A stretch of 9,187 nucleotides of DNA from Bacteroidota bacterium. Its GTDB lineage: Bacteria; Bacteroidota; Bacteroidia; Bacteroidales; Cfx3-03. The position numbers were made by a program, and so were the translations under genes. Location: NCBI GenBank assembly GCA_030706265.1, contig JAUZOX010000078.1:1-9187 (forward strand). The letters run 5' to 3'. Below are positions 1 to 5,627 of this stretch, piece after piece. Numbering within the stretch: the stretch's first letter is position 1; each line of letters begins with the position of its first letter. The notes beneath the pieces are model-generated. The model was not told the origin of the DNA. It made no database searches and was given only the letters and a program-made list of their open reading frames with translations.

Positions 1-900
1 ATTGTTGGGGTCGAGTTTCACAACTTTGGAAATGATTTCGTGTGCCTTTTCATATTTCTTTGCAAGGAACAATACTTCGGCATATTTGGTCAGGGAAGAA
101 ACGGTTTCTTCGGTCAAATCGATGTATTTGGCATACCAGATTGCAGCGTCATCAAATTTATTCATGACATAATAGGCTTCACCCTTTTCACGGATGGCAG
201 GAACAAACTGCGGATTGAGTTCAAGCGCGGCATCTAAGTCTGCCAATGCTGCCGGAGTATTGCGGGCGGCATTATACATTTGACCCAGTAAATAATGGGC
301 CAGAACGTTGTTTTCATCATATGAAAGCGCACGTTGGTATGACAATGAAGCATTCCCATAATCCTTGTTGTTGTAGAGGATTTCACCCCAGTTCAGATAG
401 ATATTGGGATCTTTGATATTATTTGCGAGTGCTTTTTTGTAAACGGCATCGATGAATTCGTCTATCGGGTATTTACAAATGGCATAACCTTTAATGATGC
501 TTACCAAGCCATTGGGATACTTTTTCTGGCTGAATTTATAAGCGTTCATAAACGTGGCTTTTGCCTGTGCATCATTTTTCTTGAGGTGCTGTACGATAGC
601 CTGACCCGAAACATTTACAGGATTTTTCGGATCTGCTGCCAAACCGGCATTGAAAGCACTCAGTGCTGAGTCGGCATTTTCAATTTCACTGTAGCAAATC
701 CCAAGATAATACCATGCTTCGGCATTGGTCGGGGCTTGTTTGGTGATGTCTTTAAAGACTACGATTGCGTTATGGAATTGATCCATATCGATCAAATGTA
801 ATCCTTTATCCATATTCTGAGCATTAGCATTAGGCAGTATAAAGCATAATGCTGCAATGATCGCCAATAAGGCTTTACGATAGATTGGTTCCCTTTTCAT
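1..900 (-). CDS. Secreted tetratricopeptide-repeat (TPR) protein, 3' end cut off by window edge
   Basis: The frame is open from the ATG at 900-898 to the left window edge, giving exactly 300 codons without a stop, so the C-terminus is missing. Residues 1-27 look like a Sec signal peptide: basic start, hydrophobic core about 9-22, and an Ala-Asn-Ala cleavage site before Gln28. Mature protein is therefore expected in the periplasm or envelope. At least four TPR units are visible, at about residues 61-93, 165-199, 200-233 and 234-266, with a further one starting near 267; the W/Y-x-x-LG-x-x-Y and A-x-x-x-Y/F-x-x-A-L spacing and the closing D-P-x-N turns are typical. TPR arrays are protein-binding scaffolds; no enzymatic motif is seen. 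The start lies 44 bp after the PstS-like gene, so it is probably the last or near-last gene of the TonB operon. The partner is unknown. The TPR assignment is secure and the role is not. Confidence 0.9.
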   Translation of the reverse strand, partial: MKREPIYRKALLAIIAALCFILPNANAQNMDKGLHLIDMDQFHNAIVVFKDITKQAPTNAEAWYYLGICYSEIENADSALSAFNAGLAADPKNPVNVSGQAIVQHLKKNDAQAKATFMNAYKFSQKKYPNGLVSIIKGYAICKYPIDEFIDAVYKKALANNIKDPNIYLNWGEILYNNKDYGNASLSYQRALSYDENNVLAHYLLGQMYNAARNTPAALADLDAALELNPQFVPAIREKGEAYYVMNKFDDAAIWYAKYIDLTEETVSSLTKYAEVLFLAKKYEKAHEIISKVVKLDPNN

Positions 901-930
901 ATTTTTTATATTTGATTATAAGCCATCTTT

Positions 931-974
931 AATTTTTAACAACTCTAACCGGAAATTTTAACAACTCTGACCGG
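931..974. repeat. 22-bp tandem direct repeat across the stop codon of the PstS-like gene
   Basis: Two adjacent 22-bp copies (931-952 and 953-974) match at 20 of 22 positions, differing only at the 3rd and 17th base of the unit. Each contains the shared core TTTTAACAACTCT. The copy upstream in the reading direction (953-974) encodes the C-terminal PVRVVKI. The second copy supplies the present TAG stop at 945-947. Because 22 is not a multiple of 3, the duplication shifts the frame. If only the second copy were present, the protein would end PVRVVKN with a TAA stop at 929-931. This suggests a recent duplication that changed the last residues and the stop. Confidence 0.9.
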
Positions 975-1907
975 CATGGTAAAGGGCACAATACCAGTTT
1001 TTAGTATTATGCGTTGTCCCCTCTGGCTGGCTACAAAGGAGAGAAAACCTGCTGCAAGGCCCATATGAGGATCAGAATTAATCATCCAGACAGAACGTGT
1101 GAGCGGATACCGGCCATCATTAATATAAGCCTGAAGAGGGGGGTAGCTATTTCTCTCTTCGGCTACATCTTCCCGGGATATACTCATTACGTTAACCTTT
1201 TTTAGAAATGACAATTGGGAGCTATCATTGGGGTCACTTATCCAGCTTACACCAATTAAACCAATTGCATTGGGGTGTTGTTCAACATAATCCAAAACTT
1301 CTTTATTATGTTGAAGTGCTGAAAGATTTTTACCAAGCGTACCGGTGTGACAAATAGAATCAACCACGAATCTAATTGTACTCGAATTTTTATTATCAAA
1401 AACGGCTTTTAGTTGTCCAAGTTTTGATTTAGAATGAAGCTGTTTCCAACTGGTTATTTGACCGCTCAGGATCCCTTTCAGTTGGTTCATCGTGAGCAAC
1501 GTATCGGGATTATGTTTATTGGAAATAATGGCAATGCCGTCAAGTGCAATTTTAACTTCTTTTGGAAGGAATTGTTTTGAAGCAAAGTAATTTTTTTCTT
1601 TTTGATTCAGCCTGCGTGAGACGATAATCAAACGAACGCTGTCTTTTAGCAAATTATTAAAGGCATCTACTTCCGGTTCATAGATAGACTTAATTTTTGC
1701 CTGGGAATAAATACTCTCAAAAACCGGAATCTCAGATTCAATGATTGGTTGAAACGTTTCATCTACCGATATCTGAATGGAGCCGGTAGTCGGAGTGTCA
1801 CTGTGCCTGTCCTTCTTTTTGGATTCACAGGATGTAAGTACCAAAGCGACAATCAACATGAAGCCTGATAGTCTAAAAATTTTCCGAAAGTGTTTATTAA
1901 TTTTCAT
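945..1907 (-). CDS. PstS-like substrate-binding lipoprotein of the TonB operon
   Basis: The 320-residue protein begins with a lipoprotein signal peptide: basic residues 2-12, hydrophobic core about 13-23, and lipobox L-T-S-C with the acylated Cys at 27. The body resembles the PstS/PBP-like domain: a first strand GSIQISVDETFQPIIE at 42-57, the I-I-V-S-R-R-L segment at 94-100, IAIISNKHNPD at 125-135 followed by a TM-x-QL-x-x-IL-x-G-x-I-x-x-W motif, and AIGLIGVSWISD at 214-225. The phosphate-loop region of classical PstS (a S-G-T-type motif with Arg) is represented only by N-S-S-T-I-R at 174-179, so ligand identity is open. No permease or ATPase genes are nearby; instead it sits inside the exbB-exbD-tonB operon, and its ATG overlaps the preceding gene by 11 bp, implying translational coupling. 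Family membership is fairly sure; phosphate binding is not. The C-terminus has been altered by a tandem duplication. Confidence 0.85.
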   Translation of the reverse strand: MKINKHFRKIFRLSGFMLIVALVLTSCESKKKDRHSDTPTTGSIQISVDETFQPIIESEIPVFESIYSQAKIKSIYEPEVDAFNNLLKDSVRLIIVSRRLNQKEKNYFASKQFLPKEVKIALDGIAIISNKHNPDTLLTMNQLKGILSGQITSWKQLHSKSKLGQLKAVFDNKNSSTIRFVVDSICHTGTLGKNLSALQHNKEVLDYVEQHPNAIGLIGVSWISDPNDSSQLSFLKKVNVMSISREDVAEERNSYPPLQAYINDGRYPLTRSVWMINSDPHMGLAAGFLSFVASQRGQRIILKTGIVPFTMPVRVVKISG

Positions 1908-2172
1908 CTTTGACTTTTAGGTTTTTAATAAGGCGATAAGCCCGAAAAATACCGTAAATAATTAACAATCCACTCAAAAGGTAGCGGTTAATAGGTTGCA
2001 ATATGTCTTTCGATCTTTCACTTAATAAAACTAAAAAGCCTACCCCTATGTAAGCAATCGGCATTATGATGCCTACCAAAGGTAAAGCTTTTTTTAGCCA
2101 ATAGCCAACCCGGCTGAAGCCTTGCCTCAGCCGGGTTGAATTATTAACATTGTCGTTCACCGAATTCTCCAT
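1897..2172 (-). CDS. Small two-helix membrane protein of the TonB operon, unknown function
   Basis: This 91-residue protein has a polar, Asn-rich N-terminus, then two hydrophobic segments at about residues 30-50 (LPLVGIIMPIAYIGVGFLVLL) and 63-80 (RYLLSGLLIIYGIFRAYRLI), separated by a short polar loop and followed by a short basic tail. It should be an inner-membrane hairpin with both ends on the same side. The Y-G-x-F-R-x-Y-R stretch closing the second helix is the most distinctive motif. It starts 21 bp after tonB ends and overlaps the next gene's start by 11 bp, so co-translation with both neighbours is likely. I do not recognise a named family. Its position between TonB and a PstS-like lipoprotein suggests a role linked to that complex, which is inference only. 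The packed position, matching strand and sensible membrane topology argue that it is a real gene. Confidence 0.8.
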   Translation of the reverse strand: MENSVNDNVNNSTRLRQGFSRVGYWLKKALPLVGIIMPIAYIGVGFLVLLSERSKDILQPINRYLLSGLLIIYGIFRAYRLIKNLKVKDEN

Positions 2173-2193
2173 ATATGGATTTTCGTGTTGATA

Positions 2194-2991
2194 TTAGTTC
2201 ATCTGAAGTTGGAACTTCACAGGAATCTGGAACATAACCGGTACGGCCTGACCATTTTGTCTTCCCGGAATCCAGTTGGGCATTTCCCTTACAACGCGTA
2301 CAGCTTCTTCGTCGCAACCACCGCCGATACCACGTAAAACTTTTACGTTAGATATTTTACCGGTTTTACTTACGACAAACTGTACAAATACGGTTCCTTG
2401 AATCCCAGATTCCTGGGCTAAGGTCGGGTACTGCATTTTATCATGAAGGAATTTCAGCATCGCATCATATCCACCTTGAAATTCAGGATTTTGTTCTACG
2501 ACCAGAAGAGGTTTTTCTTCTTCTTCAATCACGACTTTTTTCTGAACTTCTGCGATATCGGTACCTCCCTTATCGTTACCCACAACGTCGGCGATAGAAA
2601 TGTCAACCTTAGCTTCAGTCAACTGATCCTGAGATTTCATTTCTTCTTTTACCTGGTCATCAGGTGCGATAACGGGTGGAGTAAACTTGATAGACGACTT
2701 GATTTCTTCAGGTGGTTTCTCAAGCTTCGGAGGTTCTTTCTTGTCTTTTTCCTGCTCAATGTTTGACAAAGCGGTGACTTCGATATTTCTGGTCTTGGCT
2801 TTGGGAGCTATGATCGTCAACAAAGTTGGAACCATAAATGCAAGAAAGAAGAAAATGAATGTAGTGATGACGGCAAGACGATGTCTTTTGTCTCTGAACT
2901 TACGTAACACGTACGCCCCATACGTATGATTTTTACCTTCAAAGACAACCTCGCACCACTGATCCGTATAAATATTAATTTTCTGAGCCAT
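2194..2991 (-). CDS. tonB: Energy transducer TonB
   Basis: TonB couples the ExbB-ExbD proton motor in the inner membrane to TonB-dependent outer-membrane transporters. The 265-residue protein has a roughly 38-residue cytoplasmic N-terminus, one membrane anchor at about 39-63, a charged, proline-bearing periplasmic linker (KKEPPKLEKPPEE at 84-96, then acidic/lysine-rich to about 160), and a C-terminal TonB domain at about 175-263. The last shows the family pattern YPTLAQESGIQGTV, a G-x-I-x-x-V-x-V-x-R-G strand, D-E-E-A-x-R-V-V, and MPNWIPGRQNGQAV followed by the P-V-x-F-x-L terminal strand. The N-terminal segment before the anchor carries E-x-V-F-E-G-K-N-H-T-Y-G-A-Y-V-L-R-K, a YGAY-LRK motif that I know from Bacteroidetes TonB proteins and that enterobacterial TonB lacks. 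It starts 44 bp after the second exbD in the same operon. The start at 2991 is preceded by an A-rich stretch. Confidence 0.96.
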   Translation of the reverse strand: MAQKINIYTDQWCEVVFEGKNHTYGAYVLRKFRDKRHRLAVITTFIFFFLAFMVPTLLTIIAPKAKTRNIEVTALSNIEQEKDKKEPPKLEKPPEEIKSSIKFTPPVIAPDDQVKEEMKSQDQLTEAKVDISIADVVGNDKGGTDIAEVQKKVVIEEEEKPLLVVEQNPEFQGGYDAMLKFLHDKMQYPTLAQESGIQGTVFVQFVVSKTGKISNVKVLRGIGGGCDEEAVRVVREMPNWIPGRQNGQAVPVMFQIPVKFQLQMN

Positions 2992-3035
2992 ATTTCAATT
3001 TTGTTTAGTGAAACATATCAGATCAAATTCGTGGA

Positions 3036-3668
3036 TTAGTTATCCAGTGGTTTAATCAATTGTTTATGAATGGGAGATAAATCAATGATCGCATATTTGC
3101 TCACGTTGCAAATCTGCATTTCATCCAGTACATTGACCAGGTTATCATATTTTGCGTCGTCAGTAGCCGTAATCATAACAATTGCGGCAGCATCGCCTGA
3201 ACGAATCACCGAAGCACGTTTACGGTACTCTTCGTCGGTCATGCGGGTTCTGTCTTTTTCTTTTTTCAGTTCCTTGATCTGGGCAACAATGGGAGCATTA
3301 CGGTCAAGTAACATCTTGCGAAGTCCATCCTTTGAGAAGTCGGTTGGAATGACTTCCGGCTTGGGCCCTGTCTTGGGATCAGGCTCACCGAAAAAGTAGA
3401 AAACCTTGTTGTGTTTACTCAGAATGATGGTGATAGATTTTGACGCTTTAACCAACGTCTGATCTTTCTTATCGACTTTATCATTTCTGGGCATATTGAT
3501 CTCCATTGTTTGTGGCTTGATCAGGGTAGTTGCAAGCATAAAAAATGTGATGAGCAAGAACCCTAAGTCCACCATTGGCGTGAGGTCAACGCGGGTCGAA
3601 AGCTTTTTGGATCTTGCTTTCTTTGCACCTTTTTGGTGTCCGCCACCTCCAGTATTTAATTCGGCCAT
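3036..3668 (-). CDS. exbD: Biopolymer transporter ExbD, second copy
   Basis: ExbD dimerises inside the ExbB pentamer and carries the protonated aspartate that links proton flow to TonB movement. This 210-residue copy has a Gly/Lys/Arg-rich cytoplasmic N-terminus (TGGGGHQKGAKKARSKK at 6-22), then the hallmark DLTPMVDLGFLLITFFM at 28-44, in which Asp34 is the expected proton-carrying residue within the single membrane helix (about 34-50). The periplasmic part is longer than the roughly 140-residue enterobacterial ExbD, with a charged insert at about 90-150 (KKEKDRTRMTDEEYRKR) before the closing domain. It lies 30 bp after the first exbD and 44 bp before tonB. The two copies differ greatly outside the helix, so they are old paralogues rather than a recent duplication and may form a mixed dimer. 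Confidence 0.94.
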   Translation of the reverse strand: MAELNTGGGGHQKGAKKARSKKLSTRVDLTPMVDLGFLLITFFMLATTLIKPQTMEINMPRNDKVDKKDQTLVKASKSITIILSKHNKVFYFFGEPDPKTGPKPEVIPTDFSKDGLRKMLLDRNAPIVAQIKELKKEKDRTRMTDEEYRKRASVIRSGDAAAIVMITATDDAKYDNLVNVLDEMQICNVSKYAIIDLSPIHKQLIKPLDN

Positions 3669-3698
3669 TCTTTAAATTTTTTTTAAAGGGTTGATACT

Positions 3699-4307
3699 TT
3701 AGTCTTTGGGAACTTCTTTAAGTCCGGTGATGAGATTGAAACGGACTTGTTTGAGGTCTTGCAATGTTTTCATCACTGTTTTTATAACAGGGAAAGGAGT
3801 TTCCTTGTCACCTTTGATTGCGATGACAATTTGTGGATTTTCCATTTTGGCATAATATACCCATTGTCTGAATTCACTGGCTGTAGTGGTATCTGAGGGT
3901 ATACCTTGTTGGGCATTGGGATTGTCGATCTGTTCCAAAGGAAGATCCAGAAACGCTTTCATTCGGCTCATCGGAACACCGGTGGTAGCCCTGACGCTGT
4001 ATCTCTTCATTTCGTCCTTTGTGAATGTGATCTTATATGCATCTCCCATCGCCTTTAAAAGATTAATGCGGTGCGTTTGTCCATCGATTCCTAAATATAT
4101 TTTCCCTGTTTTATCGATCAAAATTGTTTCAATATTGGTTTCAGGTATCTTAAATTCAGAAATCGAAGTAGGTGTTACGACCTTTACAGGCTCTTTAGCA
4201 GTAAAATTTGATGTAAGCATAAAGAACGTAAGCAACAAAAACGCCACATCGCACATCGCTGTCATATCGACAATTGTGCTTTTACGAGGTATTTTAACTT
4301 TTGGCAT
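3699..4307 (-). CDS. exbD: Biopolymer transporter ExbD, first copy
   Basis: This is the 202-residue first ExbD of the operon. A short basic N-terminus (MPKVKIPRKS) leads into DMTAMCDVAFLLLTFFMLTS at 14-33, where Asp20 is the expected proton-carrying residue of the single membrane helix (about 19-36). The long periplasmic region holds an insert (about 92-145, including GVPMSRMKAFLDLPLEQ) that enterobacterial ExbD lacks. It ends in a conserved-looking strand-helix-strand unit: PQIVIAIKGDKETPFPVIKTVMKTLQD, then FNLITGLKE. The helix motif has Ala-Met-Cys where the second copy has Pro-Met-Val (T-P-x-V/I-D is the usual form), so the usual proline before the helix is missing. It starts 18 bp after exbB ends. 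Coupling to the Ton motor is clear from order and sequence; the division of labour between the two ExbDs is unknown. Confidence 0.94.
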   Translation of the reverse strand: MPKVKIPRKSTIVDMTAMCDVAFLLLTFFMLTSNFTAKEPVKVVTPTSISEFKIPETNIETILIDKTGKIYLGIDGQTHRINLLKAMGDAYKITFTKDEMKRYSVRATTGVPMSRMKAFLDLPLEQIDNPNAQQGIPSDTTTASEFRQWVYYAKMENPQIVIAIKGDKETPFPVIKTVMKTLQDLKQVRFNLITGLKEVPKD

Positions 4308-4325
4308 TATCGGTTGCTTTAAATA

Positions 4326-5141
4326 TTATTTATGATTAGCTGCATACGACTGAACGATGCTAAAACCTGCTTCGTCGATTGCGTAAGTAAGTTTATCGAT
4401 TTTACTTGTAAATACGTTATAGAAGATAACTGCTAATACAGAAGTTCCGATACCGAATGCGGTATTTACCAAAGCTTCTGAAATACCAGTTGCCAATGCT
4501 ACTGAGTCAGGTGCACCTGCGTTAGCCAAAGCTGCGAATGCACGGATCATACCAAGTACGGTACCCAGCAATCCCATCAAGGTAGCCAGAGAAGTAATGG
4601 TTGCAAGCACAACCAGATTTTCTTCAAGACTCGGGAGTTCGAGAGAAGTAGCTTCTTCGATTTCTTTCTGCAATGAAGTCAGTTTCTGGTCTTTTACCAT
4701 TGAATCATCACTTTCGAGAACGCGATATTTCACAACAACTGCACGGATAACGTTTGCTACCGATCCTTTTTGTTTGTCACAAGCTTCGATTGCGCCATCA
4801 ATGTCATTATTTGCAAGGAAATTCTTGATGTTTTGTACGAAATTACCTACATTGCCTTTACCTGAAGCACGGCTGATTGTTAACTGGCGTTCTATGGTGA
4901 AAGTTAGTACTGTAAGTAACAAGGTCATCAAAATAGGAACGATGAATCCCCCCTTGTAAACGATACCGAAATAATCACCAGGTAAGTTGGCATTGTGGTG
5001 GTCTCCACCTACGAAGTGTGAGCCATTCCCCATCACAAACAAATAAACACATATGCCTGCGCACAGGGCTAAAGGAATAACCAGACCCGCAAATGCAAAC
5101 CTTTTTGACTTTTTAGTTTTAGCTGTTTTAGTTGCTTTCAT
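4326..5141 (-). CDS. exbB: MotA/TolQ/ExbB family proton channel protein (ExbB)
   Basis: ExbB forms the pentameric inner-membrane proton channel around ExbD. The 271-residue protein starts with a very basic, Lys/Thr-rich tail (residues 2-14), followed by four predicted membrane segments: about 15-37, 64-84, 176-200 and 222-246. The last two flank the family hallmark GLLGTVLGMI at 190-199 and the GISEALVNTAFG stretch at 219-230. The long cytoplasmic loop (about 86-175) includes LEENLVVLATI leading into helix three. Compared with three-helix E. coli ExbB there is an extra N-terminal helix and a short Gly/His-containing loop (GGDHHN at 45-50), a layout I know from Bacteroidetes homologues. It is the first gene of the operon, after a 486-bp non-coding leader. 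The ATG at 5141 follows an A-rich stretch with no Shine-Dalgarno sequence. MotA and TolQ are alternative family members, but the adjacent exbD-exbD-tonB genes favour ExbB. Confidence 0.95.
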   Translation of the reverse strand: MKATKTAKTKKSKRFAFAGLVIPLALCAGICVYLFVMGNGSHFVGGDHHNANLPGDYFGIVYKGGFIVPILMTLLLTVLTFTIERQLTISRASGKGNVGNFVQNIKNFLANNDIDGAIEACDKQKGSVANVIRAVVVKYRVLESDDSMVKDQKLTSLQKEIEEATSLELPSLEENLVVLATITSLATLMGLLGTVLGMIRAFAALANAGAPDSVALATGISEALVNTAFGIGTSVLAVIFYNVFTSKIDKLTYAIDEAGFSIVQSYAANHK

Positions 5142-5253
5142 TTTTATTCTGTTTTTGGTTGTTAATTATTCTTTTTTTGTTTTTTGGTTTTTGATTTGAT
5201 TTATTTTTAGTTGTTAAAATTTTCGACTCATTACAGTTCCTTTGTAGTTCTTA

Positions 5254-5261
5254 CAAATGTA
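5254..5261 (-). promoter_or_regulatory. Candidate -7 promoter box for the exbB-tonB operon
   Basis: The minus strand reads TACATTTG, an exact match to the Bacteroidetes housekeeping -7 consensus TAnnTTTG. No TTTG is present at the expected -33 spacing, so only half of the promoter is supported. Transcription would start near 5247, giving an A-rich 5' leader of about 105 nt before the exbB ATG. Confidence 0.4.
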
Positions 5262-5342
5262 AAAAAATAGTGTAAAATAAATTCTTTAGATTTGATTATG
5301 TAATAACACCTTACATGAAATGATACTTAAAAGAACTCACAA

Positions 5343-5383
5343 AATAATGCTCTTTTATGTTGAATTACATAAAAAGCATTATT
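5343..5383. terminator. Imperfect 17/18-bp hairpin, possible bidirectional terminator
   Basis: Arms 5343-5360 and 5367-5383 pair along their length apart from one extra base in the left arm, with a 6-nt loop (TGAATT). On the minus strand the GC-containing core stem is followed by ATTATTTTG, which would fit a weak terminator for the LOG-family transcript 245 bp upstream. On the plus strand it is followed by an even better T-run, but no plus-strand gene exists to use it. The stem is mostly A-T. A leader-RNA or operator role is the alternative. Confidence 0.4.
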
Positions 5384-5433
5384 ATTTTTTCCCCCTCTTC
5401 ATTCTCCCCCCATAATTTCATTCAATTTGAACG

Positions 5434-5441
5434 CAAATTTA
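5434..5441 (-). promoter_or_regulatory. Second candidate -7 box upstream of the hairpin
   Basis: The minus strand reads TAAATTTG, fitting TAnnTTTG. No TTTG is found 19 bp upstream. If it is used, transcription would start near 5427 and the transcript would run through the hairpin at 5343-5383 before reaching exbB. In such AT-rich sequence the match could be chance. Confidence 0.25.
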
Positions 5442-5456
5442 TACCGATTTTAATAA

Positions 5457-5491
5457 GTTTTCTAAGTCTTTTGTTTTTTTTTTTAGAAAAC
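5457..5491. repeat. Perfect 9-bp inverted repeat with 17-nt loop
   Basis: The arms GTTTTCTAA (5457-5465) and TTAGAAAAC (5483-5491) are exact reverse complements. The loop is almost pure T on the plus strand. It overlaps the stretch just upstream of the second -7-box match. It may be an operator-like site or chance in low-complexity DNA. Confidence 0.45.
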
Positions 5492-5509
5492 AACGTTTTT
5501 TTTCTCCAT

Positions 5510-5566
5510 GTTTAATTTTATTTTAACTTTTATTATTGCTAATTAAAGTTAAATCAAAATTAAAAC
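5510..5566. repeat. Imperfect 21/22-bp AT-rich inverted repeat
   Basis: Arms 5510-5530 and 5545-5566 pair with one unpaired base and two mismatches around a 14-nt loop. Almost all pairs are A-T, so any hairpin would be weak. On the plus strand it is followed by ATTTTT; on the minus strand there is no T-run after it, so a terminator role for the LOG transcript is not supported. Confidence 0.4.
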
Positions 5567-5627
5567 ATTTTTAATCAGAATGATAACTTAGGCAAATAAA
5601 TAAACGCTAAATGATTTAAAAATATTG

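Larger units (their letters stand above)
5142..5627. other. 486-bp AT-rich non-coding spacer/leader upstream of exbB
   Basis: No credible gene is seen on either strand. The stretch is dominated by A and T, with long T-runs on the plus strand. It separates the LOG-family gene from the exbB-tonB operon, both on the minus strand. It contains three inverted repeats (5343-5383, 5457-5491, 5510-5566), two C-runs (5391-5395 and 5406-5411, i.e. G-runs on the transcribed-sense minus strand) and two matches to the Bacteroidetes -7 promoter box. Its likely role is to end the LOG transcript and hold the promoter and leader of the operon. Confidence 0.7.

Noticed and set aside
945..1907. Phosphate ABC transporter (pst) operon
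   Set aside because: Only the binding-protein-like gene is present; no pstC, pstA, pstB or phoU lies beside it, and the phosphate-loop motif is not clearly kept.
3070..3399. Plus-strand open frame of 109 codons opposite the second exbD
   Set aside because: It is antisense to well-supported ExbD sequence and shows low-complexity Ser/Arg-rich translation typical of shadow frames.
3886..4335. Plus-strand open frame of 149 codons opposite exbD/exbB
   Set aside because: It lies wholly antisense to clear ExbD coding sequence and its translation resembles no family; it is a shadow of the real gene.
5142..5627. Fur-type iron box upstream of exbB
   Set aside because: No sequence close to the GATAATGATAATCATTATC palindrome was found; the inverted repeats present do not fit it.
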